Source of the DNA: Actinobacillus sp.
Lineage (GTDB): Bacteria > Pseudomonadota > Gammaproteobacteria > Enterobacterales > Pasteurellaceae
NCBI GenBank assembly: GCA_020026055.1
Contig: JAHHRA010000027.1
Location: forward strand, 1-19,537
DNA length: 19,537 nt
Direction of reading: 5' to 3'
Shown: one piece after another, positions 6,059 through 14,449 of the stretch
Layout of the letters: every line of letters starts with the position of its first letter
How positions within the stretch are numbered: the first letter of the stretch is position 1
Program-made: the position numbers and the translations under genes
The notes under the pieces: model-generated
What the model was told of the DNA's origin: nothing
Database searches by the model: none
Seen by the model: only the letters and a program-made list of their open reading frames with translations

Positions 6059-8683
6059 TTATAGATTATTAGCCAGCCATTCTTTTGCGATTTTTAAAGC
6101 GTTCAAGATATTTTGTGGCTCATTACCTCCTGCCATCGCCATATCTGGACGACCACCACCCTTACCACCGACGACTTGTGCCATCACATTAGCAAGATCA
6201 CCTGCTTTAAGATCAGCCGTTAAATCTTTGCTAACACCAACTACAAGATTCACTTTGTCATCTACAACAGACGCCAAAACCACTACGCCTGAAACAAGTT
6301 GATTTTTAAGATCATCAACTATTGTACGTAAGGCTTTAGTATCGATTCCATCAAGTTGTTGAATGATAATTTTGCGTCCATTAATATCTTGAGCTTGTTT
6401 GACAAGATTCATGCCTGCTTGCAATGCTAGTTTTTGTTGCAAAATTTGGAGTTCTTTCTCAGTTTTTTTAGCTTTATCTTGCAAAGTTTGAATCTTATCG
6501 ATGAGGTTTGAGCTATCGGCTTTTAACAGCATCACACTTTGCTCAAGCAGTTGCTGCTGAGTGTGTAAGTAGTCCATTGCTCCTTGCCCAGTAACTGCTT
6601 CAATACGACGTACACCTGCAGCGATAGCACTTTCACTAACAATTTTAAATAAACCAATATCCCCTGTGCGTTTGGCGTGGACGCCGCCGCAAAGTTCAAT
6701 AGAGAAATCACCCATTGTCAACACGCGGACATTTTCGGTATATTTTTCCCCAAATAATGCTATCGCCCCTTTTGCCTTGGCAGCATCAATGTGCATTTCT
6801 TCAGTCACGATGGGGTGATTCTGGCGAATTTGTGCATTTACGAGATTTTCAATTTCTACTAATTTTGCAGTAGAAATAGCTTCAGGTTGAGCAAAATCAA
6901 AACGTAACCCAGTTGGCGAAACCAGTGAACCTTTTTGCTCAACATGGTTGCCTAAAATTTGACGTAATGCGGCGTGCAATAAATGAGTCGCAGAATGGTT
7001 GAGCGAAGTTTGTTGACGTAAATTCGCATTGACACTAGAAACAACACGATCGTTAACTTTCAACACGCCTTGTTTAACTGTCCCAATATGACCGAAAATG
7101 CGTCCATATTTTTGTGTATCTACAACTTGGAAGATAGTATTGTCTCCTAATAATTCACCTTTGTCACCTACTTGACCGCCTGATTCTGCATAAAACGCCG
7201 TATTATCTAAAACGATTACCGCTTTTTCGCCTTCATTAACGCTATTTACGGCTTTTCCATTCACGAAAATGCCTTGAATAGTACCATTGCTATGTTCGTA
7301 TTCGTAACCTTTAAATTGGGTTTCGCCGTCTAAGCGGATCACACTACTGTAATCCATATCAAAATTGCTGGCAGATTGTGCACGCTGACGCTGTGCTTCC
7401 ATCGCTTGCTCAAAGCCTGCTTCATCAATCTCAATACCACGTTCACGACAAACATCTGCGGTTAAATCAAGCGGGAAGCCGTAAGTATCATAAAGTTTGA
7501 AGGCAACTTCGCCCGCTAAACAATTGTTTTGCACTTGATTTAATGCCTCATCCAACAAACTCAATCCTCGATCCAAAGTACGAGAAAATTGCTCTTCTTC
7601 GCGTTTTAACAAAGTTTCGATGCTTTCTTGGTTGGCTTCAATAATTTCACCTGCTTGTGCCATCACTTGAACAAGCGTTGGTACAAGCTTGTAGAAGAAA
7701 GGCGAATTTGCACCAAGTAAATTTCCGTGACGAACGGCACGACGAATAATGCGGCGCAAAACATACCCCCGACCTTCGTTTGAGGGCACTACGCCATCTG
7801 CGATCAAATAGGCACAAGAACGAATGTGATCGGCAACTACACGCAATGATTTATTTTCAAGATCTTGTGTGTTGGTTAATTTTGCAACGGCTGTGATCAG
7901 AGTTTTAAAAATATCAATATCATAATTTGAATCTACGTGTTGCATGACGGCGGCGATACGTTCCAAGCCCATTCCTGTATCTACGGAAGGTTTTGGTAGT
8001 TTTTCCATTGTGCCGTCGGCGAGGCGATTAAATTGCATAAACACAATATTCCAAATTTCAATGTAACGATCGCCGTCTTCTTCAGCAGAGCCAGGGACAC
8101 CGCCCCAAATATGCTCACCGTGGTCGTAGAAAATTTCTGTACAAGGACCACATGGTCCCGTATCGCCCATTTGCCAAAAGTTGTCAGAGGCATAAGGTGC
8201 CCCTTTATTATCGCCAATGCGAATAATTCGTTCAGGTGAAACACCCACTTCATCTTTCCAAATGTGGTAAGCCTCATCGTCTTGGGCGTAAACTGTCACC
8301 CAAAGCTTTTCGACAGGTAAACTAAGCCACTGCGGTGAAGTTAAAAATTCCCACGCAAATTTAATTGCATCTTGCTTGAAATAATCGCCGAAGCTGAAAT
8401 TTCCCAGCATTTCAAAAAAAGTATGGTGCCGAGCGGTATAACCTACGTTTTCTAAGTCATTATGTTTTCCACCTGCACGCACACAACGTTGTGAGGTCGT
8501 TGCACGCGAATATGGGCGTTTATCCATTCCTAAAAACACGTCTTTGAATTGATTCATCCCCGCATTAGTGAAAAGTAAAGTCGGATCGTTATGTGGAACA
8601 AGCGAACTACTTTCTACAATTTTATGTCCTTTGCTTTCAAAAAAATGCAAATAATCCTGACGAATTTGCGCCGTACTTTTCAT
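6059..8683 (-). CDS. alaS: Alanine--tRNA ligase (AlaRS)
   Basis: A class II synthetase that charges tRNA-Ala and edits Ser- and Gly-tRNA-Ala; 874 residues, near the 876 of E. coli. The catalytic N-terminus has FTNAGMNQFKDVFLG, TSQRCVRAGGKHNDLENVG and the motif 3 region DTGMGLERIAAVMQH. The editing and zinc site is intact, with His563 and His567 in HSATH, and Cys665 and His669 in CGGVH. The common form of the last motif is CGGTH. A coiled-coil stretch and the C-Ala domain ending in GGKGGGRPDMAMAGG complete the protein. I chose the ATG at 8683 (MKSTAQIRQ, matching the family start, AAGGA 9 bp upstream). A TTG two codons earlier has the ribosome site only 3 bp away. csrA lies downstream, as in many gammaproteobacteria. 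Confidence 0.97.
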   Translation of the reverse strand: MKSTAQIRQDYLHFFESKGHKIVESSSLVPHNDPTLLFTNAGMNQFKDVFLGMDKRPYSRATTSQRCVRAGGKHNDLENVGYTARHHTFFEMLGNFSFGDYFKQDAIKFAWEFLTSPQWLSLPVEKLWVTVYAQDDEAYHIWKDEVGVSPERIIRIGDNKGAPYASDNFWQMGDTGPCGPCTEIFYDHGEHIWGGVPGSAEEDGDRYIEIWNIVFMQFNRLADGTMEKLPKPSVDTGMGLERIAAVMQHVDSNYDIDIFKTLITAVAKLTNTQDLENKSLRVVADHIRSCAYLIADGVVPSNEGRGYVLRRIIRRAVRHGNLLGANSPFFYKLVPTLVQVMAQAGEIIEANQESIETLLKREEEQFSRTLDRGLSLLDEALNQVQNNCLAGEVAFKLYDTYGFPLDLTADVCRERGIEIDEAGFEQAMEAQRQRAQSASNFDMDYSSVIRLDGETQFKGYEYEHSNGTIQGIFVNGKAVNSVNEGEKAVIVLDNTAFYAESGGQVGDKGELLGDNTIFQVVDTQKYGRIFGHIGTVKQGVLKVNDRVVSSVNANLRQQTSLNHSATHLLHAALRQILGNHVEQKGSLVSPTGLRFDFAQPEAISTAKLVEIENLVNAQIRQNHPIVTEEMHIDAAKAKGAIALFGEKYTENVRVLTMGDFSIELCGGVHAKRTGDIGLFKIVSESAIAAGVRRIEAVTGQGAMDYLHTQQQLLEQSVMLLKADSSNLIDKIQTLQDKAKKTEKELQILQQKLALQAGMNLVKQAQDINGRKIIIQQLDGIDTKALRTIVDDLKNQLVSGVVVLASVVDDKVNLVVGVSKDLTADLKAGDLANVMAQVVGGKGGGRPDMAMAGGNEPQNILNALKIAKEWLANNL

Positions 8684-8793
8684 ATTCAAAATTCCTTTAT
8701 AAAAAATAATCGGTTATTTTGGCATATTTTTAAAATATTATGAACCGCTTTTTATAGCACTCGGCATGAAGGGAAATAGTCAAAAAGCAACTT

Positions 8794-8822
8794 TCACGCC
8801 TTTAAATTAGATAAATTTTTCC
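8794..8822 (+). repeat. Palindromic repeat copy F, left half
   Basis: TCACGCC followed by an A/T-rich stretch ending AAATTTTTCC aligns with the left arm and centre of copy A at 4386-4412. The right arm is missing or decayed. Confidence 0.5.
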
Positions 8823-9237
8823 AACAAAAATTACAAATTTTGTGAACTTCATTGATTGTTCACTATTGCAAGTTATAAGTAAAAAAGGGGTGTAAAACGA
8901 ATACAATTGCAGAACTATTTCAGTTTACGTTATTGTGTTTCGCTTAATTTAATACAAAAAGTTAAAGGCTTTACGAATGAAGATAACAAAGTTTAGAATA
9001 AAACTTTTGTACATTGAGTCTATAGAAACACAATCTGAAATTAGATTTAGTCACTACTGCGTTTTAATACGGCTTACGTCATACGCTTCATAATATTTCC
9101 GTGCTAAAAAGCAGGACTTTATGGTGTATCAGATAAAAATGACGACGCTTATAACTTGATCAAAAAACTTTGCTCCAAAATATCAAAATTAGATTCTTTG
9201 ATGTAAATAGCGGCAAGTTATTTTTTATTAGCATAAA

Positions 9238-9267
9238 ACGAAAAAATTTTTCGGTTTTACTGGCGTA
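9238..9267 (+). repeat. Palindromic repeat copy D, one-armed
   Basis: AAAACGAAAAAATTTTTCGG is itself nearly palindromic and is followed by TTTTACTGGCGTAAAT. The right arm resembles those of copies B and C. It lies 28 bp before the yacG start codon. Confidence 0.6.
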
Positions 9268-9294
9268 AATTTCAACAAATTAGGAGTAACAACT

Positions 9295-9477
9295 ATGTCA
9301 AACTTAAATTTTAGTGTCTCTTGCCCACGATGTGGCGTGATAGTGAAATGGGTTGAAGAAAATCGTTTTCGCCCATTTTGTAGCAAACGTTGCCAGCTCA
9401 TTGACTTAGGTGAGTGGGCGAATGAGGGAAAAGCAATTTCTGCAGAAGACACTTTTCTTGATACGAAAGAACAATAA
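9295..9477 (+). CDS. yacG: DNA gyrase inhibitor YacG (zinc ribbon)
   Basis: A 60-residue zinc protein that binds GyrB and inhibits gyrase in E. coli. The four zinc ligands are Cys10 and Cys13 (CPRC) and Cys29 and Cys33 (CSKRC), followed by the family stretch LIDLGEWANEGKAI. The length is normal. The ATG at 9295 is preceded by TAGGAG at about 9 bp. In many gammaproteobacteria yacG sits beside coaE, sometimes with zapD; here it stands alone between alaS and ompP1, so the usual neighbourhood is broken. It converges on ompP1, and the two share a terminator. No clear promoter is seen. Confidence 0.93.
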   Translation: MSNLNFSVSCPRCGVIVKWVEENRFRPFCSKRCQLIDLGEWANEGKAISAEDTFLDTKEQ

Positions 9478-9513
9478 AAAAGCTTGCCCATGTTTAAAGT
9501 GAGCAAGCTTTTT
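9477..9513. terminator. Bidirectional terminator between yacG and ompP1
   Basis: AAAAAGCTTGC (9477-9487) pairs perfectly over 11 bp with GCAAGCTTTTT (9503-9513). A T-run leaves the stem on both strands (plus: TTTTT then ATG; minus: TTTTTT then ATTG), so it can serve yacG and ompP1. Confidence 0.9.
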
Positions 9514-9531
9514 ATGAGTTGATTAATGCTT

Positions 9532-11010
9532 TTAGAATTTATAACTCGCACCAACTCCGTAAAGCGAAACTCTGGCTCGTGCATCAAATTCAGTTGCTTG
9601 AATCGGATCACCTTTTTCCTCAACAAAATGTGTTTTTTTGCCAACGATATAAGCATAACCAAAATCTAATGAAAGATTATCTGTTGGATGATAGGTTGCA
9701 CCTAGAGTGTACCACATACGATCAGTATCTGGAATTGCAATAGTAGCACGATCATTAATCGCACTAGTTTCGTAAGCAAGCCCTAAACGTAGAGTCCATT
9801 TGTCGTTTAAATCATAAATCGCCCCTACGGCATAACGCCAGCTATCTTTAAAGTTTTCCGCCTTATTGAATAAAGTTGAACCATCAGCAATATTGATAGC
9901 ATGTAGTGATTTAAATCTTGACCATTTCGTCCATTTTGCACCGTATGTCAATGCGAAATTGTCAGTGATCTTATTATATCCTGCAAGTTCTACAAATTCG
10001 GGTAGTACGAGTTTCATCTTACCTTCTAATTCTTTGCCATTAGTGACGATGATACCTTTTTTACCCAATAAACCACTCAAAGCATTATTTAAAGCAGGGT
10101 TATTAGTTAATGCTTTTAAATCATTATTAAAAACTCCTTTAAAATCAATAAAAATGGGTGAGTGGTATGCTAAACCAATCCGATGATTTGCGGAAAAGTT
10201 GTATGCAATACCTGCATTCGCCCCTACACTGATATTATCACCTTTGAGTTTCACCAATGTGGAGCTAGGTTTCAGTTCGTTAACATTTTGCCGTACAGTG
10301 TTCAATTCATTTTGAATCGCAGGTGAGTGCAACATCGCTTTGATTCCATTGGCTTGAGCTGGAGTGATTTTACCGCTATTTTTTAAATGATCGACAAATC
10401 CACTTGGATTAGCGACTGCTTTTTTCGCAAAATTTGCTAAATATCCCATATGGCGTTTAATTTCTGCCTGTGTATAAATCAAATCTGCACCAACACCAAA
10501 ACTCCAATTGCCATACTGATAAGCTACACTCAAATTAGTATTAATTGCAGCAAGCCGTGAACGCCCTCCCAAATAACCTGCTAAAAAGTCATGTGAATAG
10601 TTAGTCACCATACCATAATTCAAATTAATTCCTCCGCCAATTGAGAAATTATCAGTAATTGGCATTACTCCATAAATCTGTGGAACAAATTGTGGCGGTG
10701 CGATATTCTCGTCAGAAACATGAATATTGCCATTCAAAATTCTACCATCAACATCTACATTGGGAGCAAATAACACACCACCCGCGGTAATTTGTGCTCT
10801 ACTTAGCTGAGTCATTAACGCGGGGTTAGTCGCAACAACTGCGGCATCTTCTGCTGTCGCCGCTTCACCTGCAAAAGCACGCCCCAATCCTGATATTGAA
10901 GTCTCAGAAAGGTGGAATGCTGCAGCAGAAACAACGCCTGAAAAAGACATTACTACACCTGCAATTATTGTTTTTTGAAAAACATTTAAAAGATTTTTTG
11001 CTTTTTTCAT
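9532..11010 (-). CDS. ompP1: Outer membrane protein P1, FadL-family porin
   Basis: An outer membrane beta-barrel of the FadL type, which takes up long-chain fatty acids and other hydrophobic compounds; 492 residues. The start MKKAKNLLNVFQKTIIAGVV is a signal peptide, with probable cleavage after the Ala in GVVSA. The mature N-terminus AAFHLSETSISGLGRAFAGE is the FadL hatch signature, followed by VVATNPALM. Many barrel strands follow, and IPDTDRMWYTLGATY near residue 428 resembles the H. influenzae P1 sequence. The chain ends in Phe (VGASYKF), as expected for BAM-dependent assembly. An Asn/Lys-rich insertion around residues 190-255 is probably an extracellular loop. The ribosome site is weak (TGGA). 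A promoter is proposed at 11041-11069. Confidence 0.93.
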   Translation of the reverse strand: MKKAKNLLNVFQKTIIAGVVMSFSGVVSAAAFHLSETSISGLGRAFAGEAATAEDAAVVATNPALMTQLSRAQITAGGVLFAPNVDVDGRILNGNIHVSDENIAPPQFVPQIYGVMPITDNFSIGGGINLNYGMVTNYSHDFLAGYLGGRSRLAAINTNLSVAYQYGNWSFGVGADLIYTQAEIKRHMGYLANFAKKAVANPSGFVDHLKNSGKITPAQANGIKAMLHSPAIQNELNTVRQNVNELKPSSTLVKLKGDNISVGANAGIAYNFSANHRIGLAYHSPIFIDFKGVFNNDLKALTNNPALNNALSGLLGKKGIIVTNGKELEGKMKLVLPEFVELAGYNKITDNFALTYGAKWTKWSRFKSLHAINIADGSTLFNKAENFKDSWRYAVGAIYDLNDKWTLRLGLAYETSAINDRATIAIPDTDRMWYTLGATYHPTDNLSLDFGYAYIVGKKTHFVEEKGDPIQATEFDARARVSLYGVGASYKF

Positions 11011-11040
11011 ATATCAATCCATTATAGAAAACCGCTGAGG

Positions 11041-11069
11041 AATATACGGAAAATCATTTTTCAAAACAA
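11041..11069 (-). promoter_or_regulatory. Probable ompP1 promoter
   Basis: On the minus strand, TTGTTT (11064-11069), a 17-bp spacer and TATATT (11041-11046) would start transcription about 24 nt before the ATG. A perfect TATAAT at 11021-11026 is too close to the start codon to leave room for a ribosome site. Confidence 0.5.
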
Positions 11070-11179
11070 CGAAAGCAGTTTTTTTTTAAAAGACATCCGA
11101 CCAGTTTTAGTCTATGTTGTGATAAAACAGCACTCATTCCGCTTTGTTTCAAACTTTAAAGCAAAAATCGGAGAAATTT

Positions 11180-11995
11180 ATGTTTTTTGATACACACACA
11201 CATCTAGATTATTTATCTCAAAGAAATCAAATTACGATCAAGGAGATCGTTAAAGAAGCACAGCATTATCAAGTTGAGAAAATGTTACTTACGGCAGTTG
11301 AAGCATCGCAATTCAATTGTTTTCCAGAATTTACGCTTGCGTTTCCAACACAAATTCTATTTGGACTAGGTTTACATCCATTATTTATTAAAGAACATCA
11401 ACGACAAGATCTGTTTTTGCTTGAGAAATGTTTATCATCCAAAGCCTCTAACTGCCGAGCAGTCGCAGAGATTGGTTTAGAGAGAGGGATTGAAGCACTC
11501 ATCACGCCTGAACTTTGGCAAAAACAATGCCATTTTTTCATTGCACAGCTTGAACTCGCCCAGCAATTTCATCTCCCCGTGAGCTTGCACAGTCGCAAAA
11601 GTCACACTCAACTGTTAGCAATTTTAAAGAAATATTCACCCGATTATCGGGGCGTAATTCATGGCTTTTCAGGCAGTTATGAGCAAGCAAAACAATTTGT
11701 CGATCTCGGCTATTTTATTGGCGTGAGTGGCGTCATCACTTATCCACGAGCTAAAAAAACTCGCCACGCCATCGCAAACTTGCCAAATGATTGCCTGTTA
11801 CTCGAAACCGATAGCCCTGATATGCCACTGTGTGGATATCAAGGACAAGCCAATCACCCAGCTCGCTTACCACATATTTTCGCAACGCTCTGTCAACTCA
11901 AAGGCATCGCAATTATTGATGAACAACTAGCTTTGCAAAAGCTAATTTGGCAAAATTCAGTAACGCTTTTTGCAGAACATAATCCATTGATCTAG
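11180..11995 (+). CDS. yjjV: TatD-family metal-dependent hydrolase, YjjV-like
   Basis: A TIM-barrel hydrolase of the TatD family, proposed in other bacteria to act as a DNase or DNA/RNA repair enzyme; 271 residues. The expected metal ligands are present: His6 and His8 (DTHTHLD), Glu97 (AEIGLE, where most members have GEIGLD), His137 (LHSR), His161 (HGFSG) and Asp211 (ETDSPDMPL). GVSGVITYPRAKKTR and the spacing of motifs resemble E. coli YjjV more than TatD or YcfH. I chose the ATG at 11180, which has GGAG 6 bp upstream. An upstream in-frame TTG at 11144 would add a tail that is not typical of the family. It is divergent from ompP1. The degraded peroxidase gene starts 38 bp downstream. Confidence 0.92.
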   Translation: MFFDTHTHLDYLSQRNQITIKEIVKEAQHYQVEKMLLTAVEASQFNCFPEFTLAFPTQILFGLGLHPLFIKEHQRQDLFLLEKCLSSKASNCRAVAEIGLERGIEALITPELWQKQCHFFIAQLELAQQFHLPVSLHSRKSHTQLLAILKKYSPDYRGVIHGFSGSYEQAKQFVDLGYFIGVSGVITYPRAKKTRHAIANLPNDCLLLETDSPDMPLCGYQGQANHPARLPHIFATLCQLKGIAIIDEQLALQKLIWQNSVTLFAEHNPLI

Positions 11996-12033
11996 AATAA
12001 CTAGTTTTTCATAACTTCCACAAAGAGCCTCCC

Positions 12034-12560
12034 GTGCAAAACATTGCTCTCGCTCAAATAGGGACTATCACTGATCCAAATTCTTTTGCTGAATATTTGA
12101 CTTTCGTTATCAGTAAAATGCTTCCACAAAGTCCCTCAAGGCAACATTAGCTCAAGTATTAATGATTCAAAAATCAATCGGACAAAAAGATAATACAGCT
12201 CAACTTTCGATTAGTTTTGATGTTTCTCTTGACGGTTAGGAGCGAATTTTTAGCGATTTGCCAAAAGCAAAAAAGCTCACTACTTTTCGTCCGCTTAAAA
12301 ATGGCAAAAGAGAATTTCCTGCCACTGCTGGTGATATTTTTTGATGATTAAATCTGAATGAATGGATTTAAACTTTCAGGCAGCGAAATACATTCGCCGT
12401 GCTTTCTTAAGCATAACTGAACTAACAGAAGATACTCAAGGTTACAAATAATTAGATAATCGTGATATGCTCGACTTTGTCGATTTGACTTTGTTAAGGC
12501 AGTTACAAGTAATCTTTACTTTTGTCCATCAATGACATTAATTCAACATTTTGAAGACTA
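12034..12560 (+). pseudogene. Dyp-type peroxidase, degraded fragment
   Basis: Remains of a heme-dependent dye-decolorising peroxidase. Reading across frames gives QNIALAQIGTITDPNSFAEY (from 12034), then ATLAQVLMIQKSIGQKDNTA from 12141, FRPLKNGKREFPATAGDIF, MDLNFQAAKYIRRAFLSI, and finally QGYK-stop-LDNRDMLDFVD. The last two blocks match the family pattern of a PATxGD motif, a DL-FE helix and HGFRYLDNRDLLGFVDGTEN. Visible damage: TAG 12148, a frame change near 12141, TAG 12237, TGA 12342 and 12345, another frame change there, TGA 12359 and TAA 12449. The catalytic GTEN segment is altered (FVDLT) and the heme-ligating C-terminal half is gone. It cannot make a working enzyme. The family assignment is from memory of conserved motifs. 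Confidence 0.8.
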
Positions 12561-12632
12561 ATTTCTACCTTTGCTTTCGATAAATTTTATTGAAAATAAG
12601 TGCGTCATTTTTATTAAAATTAATCATTAATT

Positions 12633-12648
12633 TGTGATCTCCTTCTCA
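12633..12648 (+). promoter_or_regulatory. CRP site of dhaKLM
   Basis: TGTGA-TCTCCT-TCTCA matches the CRP consensus TGTGA-N6-TCACA at 9 of 10 positions, within A/T-rich flanks. Its centre (12640.5) is 41.5 bp before the start predicted from the -10 box at 12670, which is the exact class II activator position. Confidence 0.8.
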
Positions 12649-12669
12649 GTTTTTATTAGCAAACATCCT

Positions 12670-12675
12670 TATAGT
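12670..12675 (+). promoter_or_regulatory. dhaKLM -10 box
   Basis: TATAGT, with no recognisable -35 at 16-18 bp upstream, as is usual where CRP overlaps the -35 region. The predicted start is near 12682, giving a leader of about 34 nt that contains the AAGGAGA ribosome site at 12704-12710. Confidence 0.65.
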
Positions 12676-12715
12676 ACAGTAGCTGTTTTCTTAATTGCCT
12701 TTGAAGGAGAACCAT

Positions 12716-13786
12716 ATGAAAAAACTCATCAACCAACTTGATCAGATCCTAGGCGAACAACTCACAGGTTTTATTCAAGCCCATCCGCACTGTGAATTAA
12801 ATCAAGATCCTATTTTTATCAAGCGTAAAGACGCCCCAATTGCTAATAAAGTAGCATTAATTTCTGGTGGTGGAAGTGGGCATGAGCCTATGCATATTGG
12901 CTTTATAGGAGAAGGAATGTTAACGGCAGCTTGCCCTGGTGAAATTTTTACTTCTCCAACCCCAGACCAAATGCTAAGTTGTGCTGCAGCCGTAGACAGT
13001 GGTGAAGGTGTTGTCTTCCTTGTTAAGAATTACACGGGCGATATCCTCAATTTTGAAACGGCAACAGAAATGTATGCTGATATAGGTGGAAAAATAAGTT
13101 TCGTCGTAGTCGATGATGATGTCGCGGTTAAAGACAGTCTATATACAGCAGGTCGCCGTGGCGTAGCTAATACAGTATTAATTGAGAAAATGCTTGGTGC
13201 GGCTATCGAACGTGGTGATAGCATTGATAAAATTGAAGCATTAGGAATACGCTTAAATAATCAAGGGCATTCTATTGGTCTTGCACTTAATGCTTGCACT
13301 GTTCCTGCTGCGGGTGAACCTTCCTTTACTTTAGCTGAGAATGAGATGGAATTTGGCGTCGGAATTCACGGCGAGCCTGGAATCGAACGCCGAACTTACA
13401 AAAATTTAGATGATACTGTTGAACAAATGTTCCAAACGCTCATCTCTAATAGTGATTACCAACGTACTTTACGGCAATGGGACAGAGAACAACAATGCTG
13501 GCATGAAACACTACAATCTAAACAGCCACTTAAAAAGGGCGATGAAGTCATTGTATTAGTAAATAACCTCGGCACCGTTCCTACTTCAGAACTTTACGGT
13601 ATCTATCACAAACTCGTAGATTGTTGCCAAAAATTTGGTATCCGCATTCAACGTTCACTGATCGGTACTTATTGTTCTTCATTGGATATGCAAGGCTTTT
13701 CTATTACTTTATTGCAAACCAATGCAGAAGATCTCGCATTATGGGATGCACCTGTTAATACGCCAGCGTTACGTTGGGGAAAATAA
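12716..13786 (+). CDS. dhaK: PTS-dependent dihydroxyacetone kinase, DhaK subunit
   Basis: The substrate-binding subunit of the kinase that converts dihydroxyacetone to dihydroxyacetone phosphate. It has 356 residues, exactly the length of E. coli DhaK, and is similar along the whole chain: LISGGGSGHEPMHIGFIGEG, CPGEIFTSPTPDQ, NYTGDILNFETATE, DDDVAVKDSLYTAGRRG. His218 (FGVGIHGEPG) is the residue that binds dihydroxyacetone covalently. I start at the ATG 12716 (MKKLINQLDQ), which has AAGGAGA 5 bp upstream; the in-frame TTG at 12695 has none. First gene of dhaKLM, probably activated by CRP-cAMP (site at 12633). No dhaR regulator or glycerol dehydrogenase gene is in the window. Confidence 0.97.
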   Translation: MKKLINQLDQILGEQLTGFIQAHPHCELNQDPIFIKRKDAPIANKVALISGGGSGHEPMHIGFIGEGMLTAACPGEIFTSPTPDQMLSCAAAVDSGEGVVFLVKNYTGDILNFETATEMYADIGGKISFVVVDDDVAVKDSLYTAGRRGVANTVLIEKMLGAAIERGDSIDKIEALGIRLNNQGHSIGLALNACTVPAAGEPSFTLAENEMEFGVGIHGEPGIERRTYKNLDDTVEQMFQTLISNSDYQRTLRQWDREQQCWHETLQSKQPLKKGDEVIVLVNNLGTVPTSELYGIYHKLVDCCQKFGIRIQRSLIGTYCSSLDMQGFSITLLQTNAEDLALWDAPVNTPALRWGK

Positions 13787-13807
13787 AAAACAAATAAGGA
13801 GCAACCT

Positions 13808-14449
13808 ATGCAAGTTACTAATCACGTTATTTATCAATGGCTGATCAATTGTCATCAAATTTTTGATGTCCAACAGCAATACCTTACTCAACTAGATAGA
13901 GAGATTGGTGATGCTGATCATGGCTTAAATATGCAACGGGGTTTTAATTCTGTTTTTGAAAAACTACCCGAAGTTGCGAATAAAGATATCGGTACTATCC
14001 TTAAAACTGTTGGAATGACTTTACTTTCTAAAGTTGGAGGAGCGAGTGGTCCATTATTTGGAACATTTTTCTTAAAAGCCGCACAAGTCGCACAAAATAA
14101 ACAGAGTCTAACCTTAGAAGAGTTTTATCATGCCTTAAAAGCTGGGGCTGATGGTATCGTTGCACGAGGACATGCTGAACTAGGAGATAAAACAATTTGT
14201 GATGTTTTGATGCCTGTCCTAAGTGATTATCAACTTGCATTAAATCAACACGAAAATATAATCGCACTATTTCAAAATTTAGCTTCTGTTGCTGCCAAAG
14301 CAGCAGAAGCGACTATTCCGTTAATCGCTAAAAAAGGACGTGCGAGTTATTTACAGGAAAGAAGTATTGGTCATCAAGATCCAGGTGCTACTTCCACAAG
14401 TTATTTATTTAAAGCCCTTGCAGAAGCAGTGGAGCAAGAAAATGATTAA
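13808..14449 (+). CDS. dhaL: Dihydroxyacetone kinase, DhaL (ADP-binding) subunit
   Basis: This subunit holds a permanently bound ADP with two magnesium ions. The ADP is rephosphorylated by DhaM and passes its phosphate to dihydroxyacetone on DhaK. It has 213 residues (E. coli 210). The metal ligands Asp30, Asp35 and Asp37 are present in LDREIGDADHGLNMQRG. The nucleotide loop GGASGPLFGTFF and the C-terminal IGHQDPGATSTSYLF are also conserved. AAGGAG precedes the ATG. It starts 21 bp after dhaK and overlaps dhaM by 8 bp, which suggests translational coupling and balanced expression. Confidence 0.96.
   Translation: MQVTNHVIYQWLINCHQIFDVQQQYLTQLDREIGDADHGLNMQRGFNSVFEKLPEVANKDIGTILKTVGMTLLSKVGGASGPLFGTFFLKAAQVAQNKQSLTLEEFYHALKAGADGIVARGHAELGDKTICDVLMPVLSDYQLALNQHENIIALFQNLASVAAKAAEATIPLIAKKGRASYLQERSIGHQDPGATSTSYLFKALAEAVEQEND

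Larger units (their letters stand above)
8684..9294. other. Gene-free 611-bp gap, decayed
   Basis: This holds the upstream region of alaS, two degenerate copies of the palindromic repeat (8794-8822 and 9238-9267), and a small inverted repeat GTGAAC/GTTCAC (8842-8847 and 8858-8863). On the plus strand in one frame, open pieces at 8881-8991 (containing NLIQKVKGFTNEDNKV) and 9108-9206 (containing GVSDKNDDAYNLIKKLC) are separated by several stops. They may be remnants of a lost gene, but I do not recognise the protein. A TTGACT on the minus strand at 8778-8783 with TATAAA at 8751-8756 is a poor alaS promoter candidate because the spacing is 21 bp. Confidence 0.4.

Noticed and set aside
8842..8863. 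GTGAAC/GTTCAC inverted repeat as a regulator site
   Set aside because: Six-base arms with a 10-bp gap do not fit CRP or FNR spacing, and no promoter is placed next to it.
9228..9662. A 144-codon minus-strand open frame covering yacG and the end of ompP1
   Set aside because: It crosses yacG, a bidirectional terminator and the ompP1 3' end. The protein has no recognisable features.
11163..11182. AAAAATCGGAGAAATTT at the yjjV ribosome site resembling the centre of the palindromic repeat
   Set aside because: It has no ACGCC or GGCGT arm, and the match is short and A-rich, so chance is likely.
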